Part shown: positions 48,408 to 61,604 of the stretch, one piece after another
How positions within the stretch are numbered: position 1 is the first letter of the stretch
Layout: each line of letters begins with the position of its first letter
The notes under the pieces: generated by a model
Told to the model about the DNA's origin: nothing
What the model saw: only the letters and a program-made list of their open reading frames with translations
The model's database searches: none
Program-made: the position numbers and the translations under genes
Source: Crotophaga sulcirostris
Taxonomy: Eukaryota > Chordata > Aves > Cuculiformes > Crotophagidae
DNA length: 64,000 nt
Reading direction: 5' to 3'
Assembly (NCBI GenBank): GCA_013397455.1
Contig: VYZB01000076.1
Span: forward strand, 963,522-1,027,521

Positions 48408-51400
48408 CCTCCCAATCAAAGCAAGTGCTTATTTGTAAATGTTTATCTTCTAGGATAATGTGATATTTATCTTGTAGGATTGCAAAACAGTATTACGCTG
48501 CCTGTTGTTTTCCTCCTTACAATTTTAGCTTTTTTTTAAGTATATGAATATACATATCATGCAAATTAGTGTTTATAAATCAATGAATAGTAGTATTTGC
48601 ATTACTGCAGATGCAAATTTCGAGGTCAAGTTACAACCATTGTGCACAGTTTTATAAACATCTCTCTTTACCTTGACAAAACTAACTAATTTCTGGAAGC
48701 AGTGACTCTCATGCAAGCCACTCAGCTGATATTTTAGATAACTTGTTGTTTCTTTGTGATGCTATTTGCTATATCCTATGTGGCTAATCTCTGCAAATGC
48801 AATAGGAAAGCAATGTCCGTGTTGGAAACCTTGTTCAGAAGGCCAGTCCTTGTATGCCATCTTTGTAACTGTGCTTGTGCAGTGTCTGGATTAAACAGCA
48901 ATTCCCTTACTAGCAGAAGCAAACATGAAGTGTATGTTACATGGAAAATGAATTCAACTCGCATAAGCTTTTTAGTCCTTGGAGTGGAGCTGTGAAACAA
49001 AGAAGAAAAGTAATTGTACAAATAAAGATCTGGACATCAATTTCAGAATTAAGAGATTAAAATCTGCCAGAATGCAGGGAGGCAGAAGAATGAGTGGTGT
49101 AATAGTCCGATATCTGTACTAGAGGCATATCCAGAACTATGACTTTAATAATGATGAATGTATGCTGTATATAGAAAAATTTATGACCTGATGCTGTAAT
49201 GTAGGTTGTCCTTTATAAAAAAACTGGATACATTAGGCAAAGGCTTGAAGTTATTCGCTTGAAAATATAATTTGGAGATCAACCCTGCAGAAATATTACA
49301 ACAATGGTGTCTTTGAAAGAAGAAATCAAACCAAATTGATAGCCTAAGGGAAGAAGCTTTAAAATAAGATTGTACATTCTTCAGATGGAATCAACAGTGT
49401 AATAACTTTTAGAAGAACACAAGTAAATTCATAGCTACTGATTCACTGATTTTTCACTTCATATTAAATTATTCCTAAATAAAAATTGTTAAAAAGCTAG
49501 CAGTCATATGGACAAGAGACTTAGTGTTACATGCTTCTCTTTAGAAAGCTTTAAAGGGACAATTTACAAAGCATTTTTTTTTTTACCTTCTTGATGTCTT
49601 TTGGCTGATACACCTAGCTTTGAAGGACATTTTGCAGTTTTTCCTAGTGCCATAGTGGTGCCAGTGACATTAGTTTAGTTGTGTGAGGCCTCAGGGGGGT
49701 TAGATAGAAACACAGATGACAATCAGGAAATTTTTGATTGTAACCTGATAGCATAATGAACAACAGAATGTGTCAAGTGTTATTAATGGGCATCAGTCTT
49801 CTTGTCAGAAGCTTGAACGTATCTAATGCTTTTTGCAGCACAGCTTCTACCATGACAAGGCAGAAAAAACTATAAGGACTGCCAAAACCCTGGGCTTTGG
49901 GTTTGTTTGTTTTGTTTTTTTTTTTTCTTCCTCCAGATGGAGAGGGATAGGTAAGTGGGAGCATAGCAGAATAACAAAGCCTGTAGAAAGAATTAGTAGA
50001 CTGGAGAAAAACACCAGCAGAAGGCAAAGGCAGCCTTCCAGTACAGCTCATGTCACACCGTATATGGCCTATCTTGTTTATAGCAAAGGAAGGTTTGAAG
50101 CCAGCAGCAGCTGAAAATGTGATTGCAAGCATTGAGCCAGTGGCAGCAAATCAAATATTACTATGCAGAGATAGCCAGGTTCTTGGGTCTTCCAGTATTC
50201 TTCCTGACCAAGAACACAACTAGTGTCTGTAAAGCGGTAAAACGTGAAGGGCACAAGGAGATGCACAAGCAAGACTCATTTCTAGCAACAAAGAACAAGT
50301 GACAGATTCAAATGTACAGGTGACTGGTTCAGCAGCTACCCAGCAATATGGGTTGAGACAAGGTCACCAAAGTAAGGCAATAAAAGCATTCCAGACAACT
50401 TGCCAAGAGATACGCAGCCTGAAAACTGTTTAAAAAAGCAACAAAGTAAAATCCTACAAAGTGCTGAATAAAGAAAACTGTAAACCTTTTATTTATAAGT
50501 GAAAAAAATTCATTGTATTCAAGTAAAAGCAATGTGAAAAATAATAAACATGTCCTTTATGAAAGCAATTAATGTAAAGGACAACAGCCTACTAGAATAA
50601 AATAATGCTTTGCTGTTCACTAGTCTGAATGTTTCATGCAACTGTTATTTACAGAATTTTGTTCTATCTAACTAGGAATAAAAAGGGAATTGATAAAGAG
50701 ATTGGAAATAGAAATGGCAAAGACAATGCAACGTCACGTAGTTTTATAAGTTTAAAATAACTACTTAAACTGAAAATAATTCCTCTGAAAATTTTACTTT
50801 CAGCATATTTCCAGAAGTGAGCCCAATTTTACTACTGTAATTCCGTATTGTAAGTGGCCAGAGGCACTGGCCAGCACTTCATGACAGAGACAAGAGATTG
50901 ATAGCCGAGACCTACAGTGAGTAGCAGCAAGGTTACACATAAAGGAAATGCAAGTCATATACCTCTACAACCATAATTCTGAAGGAATAAACCCTAAACT
51001 GTTGTCCTTAGGGAGCAATTTGAATTATTCCTATGACCTGGTTGTGAGGGTAGTTTACTTACTAAAAGACTTGAGCCTTGGCAAAAATGATGCAAGTAAA
51101 ATAAAAATCGAAGCATGGAAGTATCTTGAAGGCAATCACAAAATGAAGAACATCACTCCGAATAATATCATGGGTGAATTATAAAGTGGTCTAAAATCCT
51201 CTACAGACTTTACATTCAACTAGTATTTTTTTTTCTCCTTGTAGGGAGAGAACAGCACAGGAGCTCCCCAGCGAGCAGCTATCTAGAAAGACTAACTTGT
51301 CACTGCTGTGTCTTGAACATGAGCTTTTGTGGCTTTTGAATTCTTGAAGCTCACAAATTTCAGGTGGCCCAGGTGCAGTTTTTGTGTTGCAACAAAGCAA

Positions 51401-52050
51401 TGCACCTAGGAGCTGGCATAGATCCTGCTGGGTATGGTGGATCCTGGATGCTGCAGGCAAGATGACAAAAGGGGTATCCAGGCTGCTGCCCCATGGCCCA
51501 CCCTAGTTCAAACCACTACTACCTTACAGTGAAATGGGAAGTTGTTCATAGGCAGGAAATATGAATTACTTTCAAGATCCTGAATTAACTCTTTGCAACC
51601 TGCTTCCTCAGTGGAATGAAGGGTTGAGCCAGCCAAAGTCTCTGCAATGCTGATGCCCATGAAGCAGCTGGGCTGGCTCCTCCAGGTACTTCTCTACCCC
51701 TTAGCCAGGGCTGCTTCAGAGGGAAGACATTTGTAGAGCTTTCCCTCTTGTCAAGCTCTATATTAACTGAATTCAACCTGAGTTTGTAAATAGTTTACTC
51801 TTTTCTTTAAAAATAAAATTAAAAAAAAACCTCCACAAAACAAACAGCTATCTTGCCTAGCCTTAGTCACAGCTGAACAGCTGTGAAGAAGCGTTTTTGC
51901 TAATGTAATGCCAGTCATGGCAGAGAAACACAGCTTTTCACAGGTGGCTCTCATTTTCTGGGTTGCTGACTTGAGACCTCAGTGTTTGATTTGCAGAAGC
52001 ACTGAGTACTTGCAGCTGCAGCTCAAGTTAATAGTAGCTGGGCTTTGAAC

Positions 52051-52128
52051 ATGGAGGAGTATCGTGAAACAAGTCTTCTGGAAAAAAGCAGTTTTCAGCA
52101 CTTTCAGACTGAGCACCCAAAATTAGTA
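52051..52128 (+). CDS. Possible first coding exon of an unknown gene
   Basis: An ATG with a favourable context (A at -3, G at +4) opens 26 codons that end exactly at a strong donor, GTA|GTAAGT. The peptide begins MEEYRETSLLEKSSF and is hydrophilic. The frame is also open upstream to 52,006, just after possible acceptors. I do not recognise the peptide, and a frame of this length with a donor arises by chance fairly often. Low confidence. Confidence 0.18.
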
Positions 52129-54984
52129 GTAAGTATGTGGGATTGTGGGTTTTTTTTTAAAAAAGTTTTCTTTTTGGGCCTTGTTTTAATGTTAAAGTTG
52201 ATATAATTTATTCTTGGTGTAGGTATATTTTGAGAACAAATTTATTGAAGGCTATAAAGCATGTAGATGTATTAATGATTATAGAGGAATCATGGAAGAA
52301 ATAAATTGCTTTTGATATGAACTCATGTTGAGATCACAGAAAGAGAATTCATGGAAGTGGAATACAGTACAGCTATGTAATGAATCAAGTAGGGCAAATT
52401 GTATTGTTTCCTCTTCCCAATGTCTTGTTCTCAGAATACCATGAAATGGTTTAAATGCCTACTGGAAACTGGAAAGTCAGGCACAATCTCTTCATGTTGT
52501 GTAGCTCACTTCACTTGCATTACTGCTACTTTATTGTGATGCAAATGAGAAGGAAAAGGTTTTGGAGGAATGAAGTCCTCCACCCAAGTGAAGTAAGTGC
52601 ACACAAAATATTATAAGCAATTAGTTCTCATGCAAAGGGCCTGCAGTAGTGCCAGGTGACCATCACAGTCAGACCCTTAGCTTCAAGAATTGTTGGTAGC
52701 ACATAGATAACAGTACTATCTATATAAGTATATAAAACATGGCATAATTATCCCTAGTTTCTCATATTTTTGCCTTATTACTAGGGTAGTGTAGTGACAG
52801 AGATACATCACACTGATGTGGCGATCAAATTATGTCACCTCTTGTGACAGAAGGAGAAGCAAATTGTGTGCCTGAACTGCTGGGTTTCTTTTATTTGTTA
52901 AAGTATTAGAGGGTTAGGGATGATTTGGCAAAGGATAAGGAGTCCTTAAAGTTTTGCACTTAATTCTTTTGCATAGTTGTGGCTCCTGTAAGAAATGCTA
53001 TAGCTGATTCTGATTGATATTCATGTATCTAATTGCAGTCAGCCTGTTTATGATTGTTTGTGCTTAGCACTTTATGACAGTTTTGCATTGCAGTTAGTTT
53101 AGAAGTTGGAAGGTGGGTTTTGATGAATTTGCTTGTACTGATTTAAGATATCCCCTGGTTGTTGGAAATTACCATTTTCATTACAGTCAGAAGAATGAGC
53201 TAAGTATCTGTGGTTCAGCCTTTCAGTTTTTTAACCCATATTACACTGAATTGCTGATGAGCATGGGTTTCTAGTAAGAAGCCAGATTGTCAACAGGAAG
53301 AGATAAAGTGCAGACTCATGTCTTAGTCTCTCAGCTCTTCGCTAAGGGCTAGAGCAACCATGTTTTGTGCTCATACTAGTATCCAAGTGTCAGGCTCCAG
53401 TGCTAACTTTTAAAGCTCTTGCCTGCTTTCCCTTGCTTGCTTTTAAAGTTTTATTACTGCTGTGTTATCAGCCTGCAGATTGATGTAGTGACATTTTTAT
53501 CTCCATACAATATCAATACAGAAGTCATTGTGGGTTTAGTGCTCCCTACTGAACCTGATGCCTGATAAAATATGATGTCTAGAGAATGCTTTCTAAAGCT
53601 GAATAATTTTTCATACTACTGACTAAACAATTAATATATTGAACATCAGCAGGATTTTGCAAGCTAAGAAGTCAAGCTCAAGGTTATCTAGAACATAACA
53701 GATAAAAAAAAACCCACATGAAAGCTCATATAGATACCTTTAAACCAGTGAAGAAAACTATTTCCAGCATTGGCAATATGTCCCTGAAAAGACAATCAGC
53801 TTTTTCAATTAGCAGCAAACTTAGTATACTTTAGCAGTTTTCTGCAGAGGCTATTGTTAACCCTGGATAACCATTCTGAGTCCTCCTGTCACTCAGTGTT
53901 TCAAAAACACAATTTTGTTTCCCTGGATTTCACCTTTGAAATGATTCCAAGCATCACCCCATGCAGCAGGATGACAATACCTGAAAACTGGGACAGCACA
54001 GTCACAAGAAAGATTACATGCTTTCAGTAAAGTGCAACTGAAGGAGACTTTCTAACTCCTAGTAATAATGCTACCTCAGACGGGAGAATGAATTCTGCCA
54101 GCTTTTCTTATTGCTTTGCTAAGCTACGTTCTCTGAAATGAGTCACCATCAATTCATCTGGTTTGACCCACTTCAAATTAATGTAGAGGTTCATCTGCCC
54201 TAATCTGAACGGAAGCTGCATGCTCCCTGGTAGCTATGATGGTTGTCGAAAGGAAGCTACATACAGTGATTAACAAAAATATTGTATTACACCTACTGCC
54301 TTGCTCAGAAATGTGTATAATATTATGTCAGCTTTATGTCAGCTTTTTAAAATGCTGGCTTTTTAAATCTAAATAATCCTTTCTGCCCTTCTTCCTGTAA
54401 AATTTCTTCAAATCCTGGCTGCTCTCACTCCTCTTGTTTCTGCTTTTTGTTGATGTTTGTCCCTGAGAGAGTTTTGTACTGGTCAAATCTGTCAAGGTTT
54501 GAATGTCAGTAACTGGTAAATGAGCCTCGTGGCTCTCACTGGGTTTCCTGGGCTGGCCTTTGCTGAAAGCCCTTACTGGGGTCTTGTAGTGTTGCATCAG
54601 TGTTTCTCTACATCTACCTGCAATGCTGTTGGGAAGCAGCTGGGATTCAGCGAAGGAAGCTTTCTAATACCCTGTCACATCTTTGCAGATCTTGAATATT
54701 TTCCTTCACCTTTCTGTTACTGTTGGGTTCATAAGCTAATCTGTGGTGGGCTATACATTGTGGATGGTGAAACAAAGTGCAGTACAGTACTGCTGCCTGC
54801 TCCTTTGGTTGGTGAATCTTAGTTCTGCAATTCATTTTCTCTTATCCCAGTTTACCTGGGTAATAATTTCTTGAAAGCTCTTTGTGCTTTGCCATTAAAC
54901 TGGCTGTGGCATGGGAAAAATGTGAGATGTTCAAGTTATGCTGGTGATATAAACTCTGCAAATCCTTGACAGGCAAATTGGAGA

Positions 54985-55575
54985 GGAGAGAGCTGGAAGG
55001 GACTTTGATAGGCTGTGTTTTCCATATACCTGTCCAAATATAAATGGATCTACAGTAACTGTCACTTCTCCTAAGTGTTTGTCTAACCTATTCTTAAAAA
55101 CCTGCTATGATGGAGGTTCAGATCCTCTTCTAGTCACATATTTTGGCTTTTAGTGTTAGGTGCAGGAAAGTTTTTTCTCTTAAATCTGTGATGCAAGTCC
55201 ATTCTTTTCTGCCAGTAGACATGAAAGAGAAAATGATACCTGGACCCCTTTAATTGACCATGCTTGTAATTGAAGACTCTAATAAATGGTTTCCAGTTTT
55301 CACTTTCCAGGATGGCCTGTCACAACTCCTTTAATCTTTCCGCACAGGCTATACGTTTTTAGTCTTCTCTTTTGGTCCCATTGTTTGCCCTACAGCCAAC
55401 TGGGTATTCCTTTAGGTTTAGCAGCCACAGCTGGACATGCTGATAAAGACCTTGGTAGTGCCACACAGAGCAAAGGGTCTGTTTTCCTATGGACAGTACT
55501 GTTCCTTGTATGTTGCAGTATGGTGCTTGCTTTTTTTAAGTATGCAATTCATCATCAGCTGAAAAGAGATCAGCA
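54985..55575 (-). mobile_element. Ancient CR1 LINE fragment, antisense
   Basis: The given strand carries 'gagctggaagggactttgat', 'gtgtttgtctaacctattct', 'taaaaacctgctatgatgga' and, further on, 'atggtgcttgcttttttt'. These are the antisense blocks of the old amniote CR1 in the right order, with a less clear middle. The 121-codon frame at 55,286-55,651 lies mostly within this relic and is not a gene. Confidence 0.7.
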
Positions 55576-57234
55576 CCTGGCCCCTGCTCCCTCTCTCCTC
55601 TTTTTTTTTCTTTCCTGGCTTAGTAATCTATCCTACATGTGTAAAATCTAATTTTTGCATTTCCTCTTACTGAGTTAAAATAGAGGCACAGGATTATAAT
55701 GGGAGCCCTTAAAGGTTAGCCAAACTAAGCTGTTCAGTTAGGAGGACTACTTTTTAATTTTCCACTGCATAAAACAAACAAAAAAGTGCTAATTTTCAGT
55801 CAGTTGGATATTGGTTGTGTTAGGCTTATATCTTATTTCTAACCTATTAAGGATGAAGTGTCAGAAGTTCAACTCAAAATATATTTGGCTGGAGTTAATA
55901 ATTCAGATGAGGACTTAGGAAGGCTCTACTGTCAGATGGTTTCACGGTGAAACAAGTGGCATTCATAGACCCATGTCTGTACAAGTGCAAGTGGATTTTG
56001 ATGTATTTGCTGTAATAAGGCAGGGAATAGACTTTTCGTTTTTTCCTGGCTCTTCCTAAAACCCAGTCATGTCCTTCCAAGTGAGATGATGTATCTGTTC
56101 ATCTACTATTTAAAACAGTGTGTGTATGTTGGCTGTATTACAACGTACCAGAAGTTCTCTGTTATACTCTCACAGGCCAAATCTTCTGTGACTTTATTTC
56201 AATTTGAAACTTGCTAACAGAGTTCTGCCTCTGGGTCCATGTGTACTGTCAGTTTCCCAGCTGAGTGGCATTTGGGATATGGTACTAAAGAAAGAAGTCA
56301 TCCGCAAATTCTGCTTTTAGCTTGTCAGCACTCAGATCTTCACAATAAGTATCTTTAGTTTGAACTAGCAATTTATGGAATACTTCAGAAGACAGTTTGA
56401 TAACCTGTCTTTCAAAGTAATGTATCTTTTATTTCATTGTTTAATAATGTTTTTCTTTTATAGAGTGTGCATCTGTATATGTGAGGTGGTATGGTCCAAA
56501 ATAACATTACTCCTTTCTCACCAGTTTGGATTGGTTTTGTGTAGAAGATGAACCATAAGATCAGCTATTAGCTTCCATTTACTGAACATCATCTTTAATC
56601 CCATTGAGCCACCACACAAAGACAGACAGAGGCCTTGCAAGTTTTTTATATCTATGACTTTCTTTAGTGATTTTATTGGTGATGATTGTAATGTGCTAAG
56701 TAAGGTTCTTAAATTGCTTGCAGTTAAGATGCAAAACTTCCTAGTATTCCTAGTAAACTCATTACTTCTTATGCATAAAATCAATTTTTCTCTACGTTTG
56801 TGGGATATTTTGCTGCACCAACAATTTTTTGTTAGCCTCAGCATTAATAAAGTAATTTGTTAACTACTTCTGCAAAGAAAACCTCTGTGCAATATCTCCA
56901 TCCTTCCAGATTTCCATATCCTCTAGAAAATAATTCCTGCATTTAACTGATCATATTGAAACAGACTTTTTGTTATCACTTGCATCCTTGACTTACCTAG
57001 TACAGGTGAGGTTATCTGAAACCCTGAGCCAGGGCAAAGGAGACTAAAACAAAATGTACGAAGCACTTGGCTAGGAATGGGAGAAACCTGGCAATGGCTT
57101 AGGAGTTCTCACCTAATCCGCCTTAGTAAACTCTACACTCACATTTCAGGTAGAAGAATACATGTGAATCTGTAAAGGTTTTAGAAAGTCTCATCATTAC
57201 CGGCTATGGAATCAGAGCCTTAAGGAGAAAGTCC
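55576..57234. other. Non-coding stretch
   Basis: AT-rich sequence; I see no recognisable exon, repeat or signal. A 108-codon minus-strand frame at 56,518-56,844 resembles no known protein. Confidence 0.5.
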
Positions 57235-57395
57235 AACCTTGCTGATAACAGATTTTAAGGTGGGGAAGTAGAAGCACTGGCAACTGGGCAACTTGTGTAA
57301 AATCATCCAGTAACTCAAGAGTAGAGCTAGGATTTAAAATCTTGGTCTTGAGTGTGACAATTTAGCTCTTAAATCATGCTGTGGTGCAATGAGGT
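57235..57395 (-). mobile_element. MIR-type SINE, antisense, diverged
   Basis: The order 'ggcaacttgtgtaaaatcat', 'agtagagctaggatttaaaa' and 'agctcttaaatcatgctgtg' follows the antisense MIR pattern (acttgcccaaggtcac, agagctgggattcaaac, gctcttaaccactatgct). It includes the part nearest the tRNA-derived head. More diverged than the copy at 34.0 kb. Confidence 0.6.
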
Positions 57396-57726
57396 ACTTG
57401 GAAAACAAACTAGCACTGATTCTGAAACAATACCAGCTAATGGATGTGATGGAAAAATGTTTTCGTAGCTAGTCAGTGTATTGCCCAGAATGAACTATAT
57501 GTGGAAAGCTGCAAAGACAAAAAAGAGTGTTTAGGGGCATCTTGCAGATGGTAATTTATATAAGGCTAAATTAAGCCTATGCAGTAATCTGTGGGTAGAA
57601 TGGCGTTGTATATTTCTCCAAAAGCTCCATAAGAGTACATGATTTACTCTCATTTCCAGTGGTGACTTCTCAGTTTCTAATGTCTGTATTTCAGAGACAA
57701 GTTACTGTCTTTCCAGTCCTGTGGTC

Positions 57727-57989
57727 TCAGTATGACTTGCTGTCTGATGGGTTAGCAAGCAGAACCTGCACACTCTCCTTGCTGTAGCGGGAGTCTCTCA
57801 CCAGTATCTCACTCTGCTCCTTTATACAAGCTGAGGCTGAGACTGTGCATGAGATTTTACTCCTGGGTTGCACATGTTCAGGACAGACGTGATCCAGCCT
57901 GTAAAGTCCATGTAGAAGAGTCTGGTACCACTGTGTGAAGTCTAGCAGCTGGCTTGGTACCCTACAAACACAAGACATACATCTTCCTC
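57727..57989 (-). CDS. Possible terminal exon of an unknown protein
   Basis: On the minus strand an acceptor with a good pyrimidine tract (ttccctttctcag) ends at 57,990. The frame is then open for about 87 codons to a TGA at 57,727. The segment is more GC-rich than its surroundings and the other frame after the acceptor is closed. The peptide has Cys-rich parts (CMSCVC near its start; two more Cys after LDHVC) and ends in PSDSKSY. A second acceptor lies at 57,962-57,964. The frame also continues upstream to an ATG at 58,095. I do not recognise the protein, and I see no AATAAA close downstream. It may be a nested gene, an antisense gene or chance. Confidence 0.25.
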
Positions 57990-60900
57990 CTGAGAAAGGG
58001 AAATAGATTTTGGAATGCAATATGATGAAAGTCAGGAAAAATGCATACATTTTTGTTCTCAAAAGCCGAAAACTTCCCTTAGTTAGACCTAACATGACGT
58101 GTAATCAGTGATATTTATAGATAGAAACATGATACAAATGGAAATTTAGACCAGGAAACATAAAGTGCTGAACAGTCTTTTTTTCTGCCATCGTAATCTC
58201 CTGTCTAACCTTTTAATTTAACGTTTGTTTAATAATTGGATTAAACAGAGTAAAGAAAATTTTTGCTTAATGGAAATAAGTGGAAGCAATGAAGTGAAAC
58301 ATTTAAAAATAGCTCAGACAAAAAGCTTTAAATTACATTGTGAAGGATGGCAGAAAAAAGACAAAACAAACTAACATAGACTTGCCTCATGCTTGTTTGT
58401 GTACATGTGATAGAAGGCTTCTTTTATTTCTCTGCAAGATCTCTATATTTCTGCAAGAATATATATCAAACTAAGAATATGCACTGACTGGGGATTAATC
58501 ATAATTTTTCAAGGTCTTTTAGTCCTGCAATTCTAAACTAGGTTAGGTATGTTCTAGAGTATTATTTCACTGTTTTAAATTTATCTATTTAAACATTCCT
58601 TTTGATTATAAAATCAAGTGAATATAAAATTTATTCAAATTCAGTATTCTGTTATAAACTAGAATTTAAAAAGTATGGGAATTGGATGAGATAGATTTGG
58701 GGTTTTTTTTAATTTTTAATTTGTTTAAATGGCAACGGATTTCTTGTGGGAGATAAAAAGCAAGTGTCTTTCCAGCACATGTAGCTTTCAGATAGCATTA
58801 AGATATGTTTTCCTTCTAGTAGCTGGACTGCAGACGTAGTAAATTTTTGTATGATCCAATGAAGGCAAGTTGCAAAAGTGAAGAGGCTTAAGCTTTATGG
58901 CATAAGAGATGTAGCCTGAATGCCAACTTGATAAATTAATCCAAATTCTTAGACTAGGTAGAAACGCGTAGGATAAAAGACTTGTTTATACACTTTTGCT
59001 CTTTCTCTTGATACATAGATGGAAGAAATGCAACATGCAGGGTAATGACAAATAACTGTTTTCTTCTCAGCCTTGTTTTTATGTGGATTGTAGTCAGTAA
59101 GGAAGCCTCAGGTAGTTCCTGTCCTCTGTAGAAGGCCTACAATTGCCTCAATGCTGCTGGCAACCCAAAGCAGCTGAGTATCATCACATCTGGTCTCGAA
59201 CAGGAGAAGGCGATAAACTACATACAATTAATCTGATAATATATTTGTATTGTGTTTATTTTTATTTACAGTGATGTAAATGATAAGATTCAGTGAAAGA
59301 TGTTTTCCTTGCTGCTGCATAAAGCCAAATAGCCTCCAAAAGGGAAGGCAAGAATTCAGACCTTAACTGCAGCAAGGAGTTGCTTAGTAACCAGTCCAGT
59401 GCAGGCGATAAAATTTAGTCTAGCTGCAGGTATTTCTTTACTACACTATCTCCTACGTCAGGCAAGAATAGGAGTGTTGAAGTGAAGGATGAAATTCCTA
59501 TATAATGGTTCAAAGGAGAGCTAGGCCATAGGAGCTTGCAGGTGGCATAAGGGAAGGCTATATGCCCTGTGATCTGAAGTTTTGATTAATGCTACCTTAG
59601 GAGGGATGAGTAACTCAACAGAAAGTATTACAAAAGAATATGAAAGAATCCTAAAAAAGATATTCCTTCAGACTTTGCTATCTCTGTTGAAAGTTATGAA
59701 TAAACGTTTGCATTGTAGCATCAGCTTATGTTCAATTTGATTTCAGACATCTATAAACGGAAGGCATCTTTTTAAGATGTCTCTTTTGTTATTTGATATG
59801 CAGCAATGGACTGACTTGGATTTAAGTGTAACTTTATAATTATTCCAAATAGACTATATATATGTGTATATATATACACACACCAAATTTACAAAGCAAA
59901 CCTTTTTGCTTCTAAACAATTTACATTTGTCAGATGCGTGAGATCCAAGTATAGAAATATACACATACTGCTCTGTATTCAGGATTTTGGAAAATCTGAC
60001 TGCTTCTATTGCTCTGTCTTCTGATTTTTTTTAATCTAAATGTTTTGAAGAATCAGTTCCGAGCATGCTCTTTTACTTCATTTTTACATAATTGGAGCAT
60101 ACTTAGAGTTATTTAGAGATTTGAGTCCTTTAAAATAAGTTGTTAAGCAACTCTAAAGCCTACATCCTCAAAATTTCAGGAAAGAACTAGACATGTGAAT
60201 CACTTTGACATTTTTGAAAATATTGCTTCAGTCCTCTCTTTCATCTTGCAATTTTAAAGGATTAAAGGCTTGACTGTCCTTTTAAGTCACAAGCCTGCGT
60301 TATCACTGAAAGTAATGGCACTGTATTTCAAGATGCATTGAGCTATCTATCCTTAGGAGACTTCTGAAAGCGTGCTTGTAAACTGGGCAAATGTAAAGAT
60401 CATCCTGAGAATCAGGAGGCCTGTGGAGACGTGGGCAGCTCCACGAGTGCTGGTTTAGGGATCTACACTGTAATTAAAAAGCCATTTTTATTTTTTTGTT
60501 TTTCAACTGATTGTTGCAACTGTTTCAACAGATCCTGCTCTGGAGTGTAGCAGTAGATAAACAGAGAAACTCGAACTCCTCAGGCGAAAATGGAAGGGAG
60601 GAGATAGGCTGGGGGCTTGCTTGGTCTGAGGTACCACAATAAATACACTCCAATAAACAGAAAAACTGTTGGCTGGCTAAAAGTGCTCATTTTTGCTATC
60701 AGAATAAGGTGTTAACAAATATACGTTTATCTTGGGTGAAAAAAAGCACTCAAATATAACTTGATTTTTTTTTTCTTCCACAGAGATGTTTAGCCTATGT
60801 ACTCAAGTGCCAAAGCAGTATTAATATTTACTTATCTCTCACTAGATCCTAGTGTTGTGTGTAATGTTACTGAAACATTCTTTCTGATCCTTACCCTTTA

Positions 60901-61085
60901 CTTTCCCAGAATTGTGTGGTGTTGAGGGATGTCTTTTGTATCCAAAACCATCTTCAGTTACAAAATGAAGCAACAGTTTGCTAAATGAAAGTATTCATCC
61001 ATCCATTTCATTGGCAACAGCTCTTCTCAAGCACCCTTCTGCAAGGCTTTCCAGTGCAGTATGTCTCACTTACCGTAAACATCAT
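57990..61085. other. Non-coding stretch
   Basis: AT-rich sequence with one TA/TG/CA microsatellite. No upstream exon for the minus-strand candidate at 57.7 kb could be recognised here. Confidence 0.5.
59855..59883. repeat. Mixed (TA)/(TG)/(CA) microsatellite
   Basis: Alternating TA, TG and CA dinucleotides form a nearly self-complementary tract that can fold on itself. Confidence 0.8.
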
Positions 61086-61604
61086 CTTACCTGGACTTGC
61101 TCACCTTGAGTACTGTGTACAGTTCTGGGCCCCTCAGTTTGAGAAAGATGTCAAGACACTGGAATGTGTCCAGAGATGGTGAAGGGTTTGGAGCACAAGC
61201 CCTACGAGGAGCGACTGAGAGAGCTGGGGTTGTTTAGCCTGAAAAAGAGGAGGCTCAGGGGTGACCTTATTGCTCTCTACAACTGCCTAAAAGGAGGTCA
61301 TAGTCAGGCAGGGGTTGGTCTCTTCTCTCAGGTGACCAGTGACAGAACTAGAGGACTTGGACTCAAGCTTCATCAGGGAAAGTTTAGGCTTGATATTAGG
61401 AAAAAGTTCTTCACTGAAAGGGTAGTTAGCCATTCGAATGCGCTGCCCAGTGTTGTGGTGGAGTCGCCGTCCCTGGAGGTGTTTAAGAGGAGATTGGATG
61501 AGGCACTGAGTGCCATGGTTTAGATGATGAGTTGGTGTTAGTGTTGTGTTATAGGTTGGACTCGATGATCTCAGAGGTCCTTTCCAACCTTGTGATACTG
61601 TGAT
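61086..61604 (+). mobile_element. CR1 LINE, 5'-truncated, relatively well kept
   Basis: A sense CR1 with the last part of the reverse-transcriptase frame and the full 3' UTR. It opens with a translated [14 protein letters not shown], a typical CR1 motif. After a short deletion near 61,175 shifts the frame, it continues from 61,164 for 120 codons ([20 protein letters not shown], then SDRTRG and [17 protein letters not shown]) to its stop at 61,523. The 3' end reads 'ggttggactcgatgatctca' then 'ccttgtgatactgtga'. Divergence is lower than in the other long copy, so it is a younger insertion. It lacks most of ORF2 and cannot move by itself. Confidence 0.93.

Larger units (their letters stand above)
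44393..54984. other. Non-coding stretch, probably intronic
   Basis: AT-rich sequence with no repeat that I can name. Stem-loops at 46.1 and 47.3 kb, a TG microsatellite, a purine-rich patch around 46.2-46.5 kb and one exon-like segment at 52.05 kb are listed separately. Open frames near 46.7, 49.9, 51.3 and 54.6 kb look like nothing known. Confidence 0.5.

Noticed and set aside
55286..55651. Plus-strand frame of 121 codons
   Set aside because: It lies mostly within the antisense relic of an ancient CR1 and has no start context or splice support.
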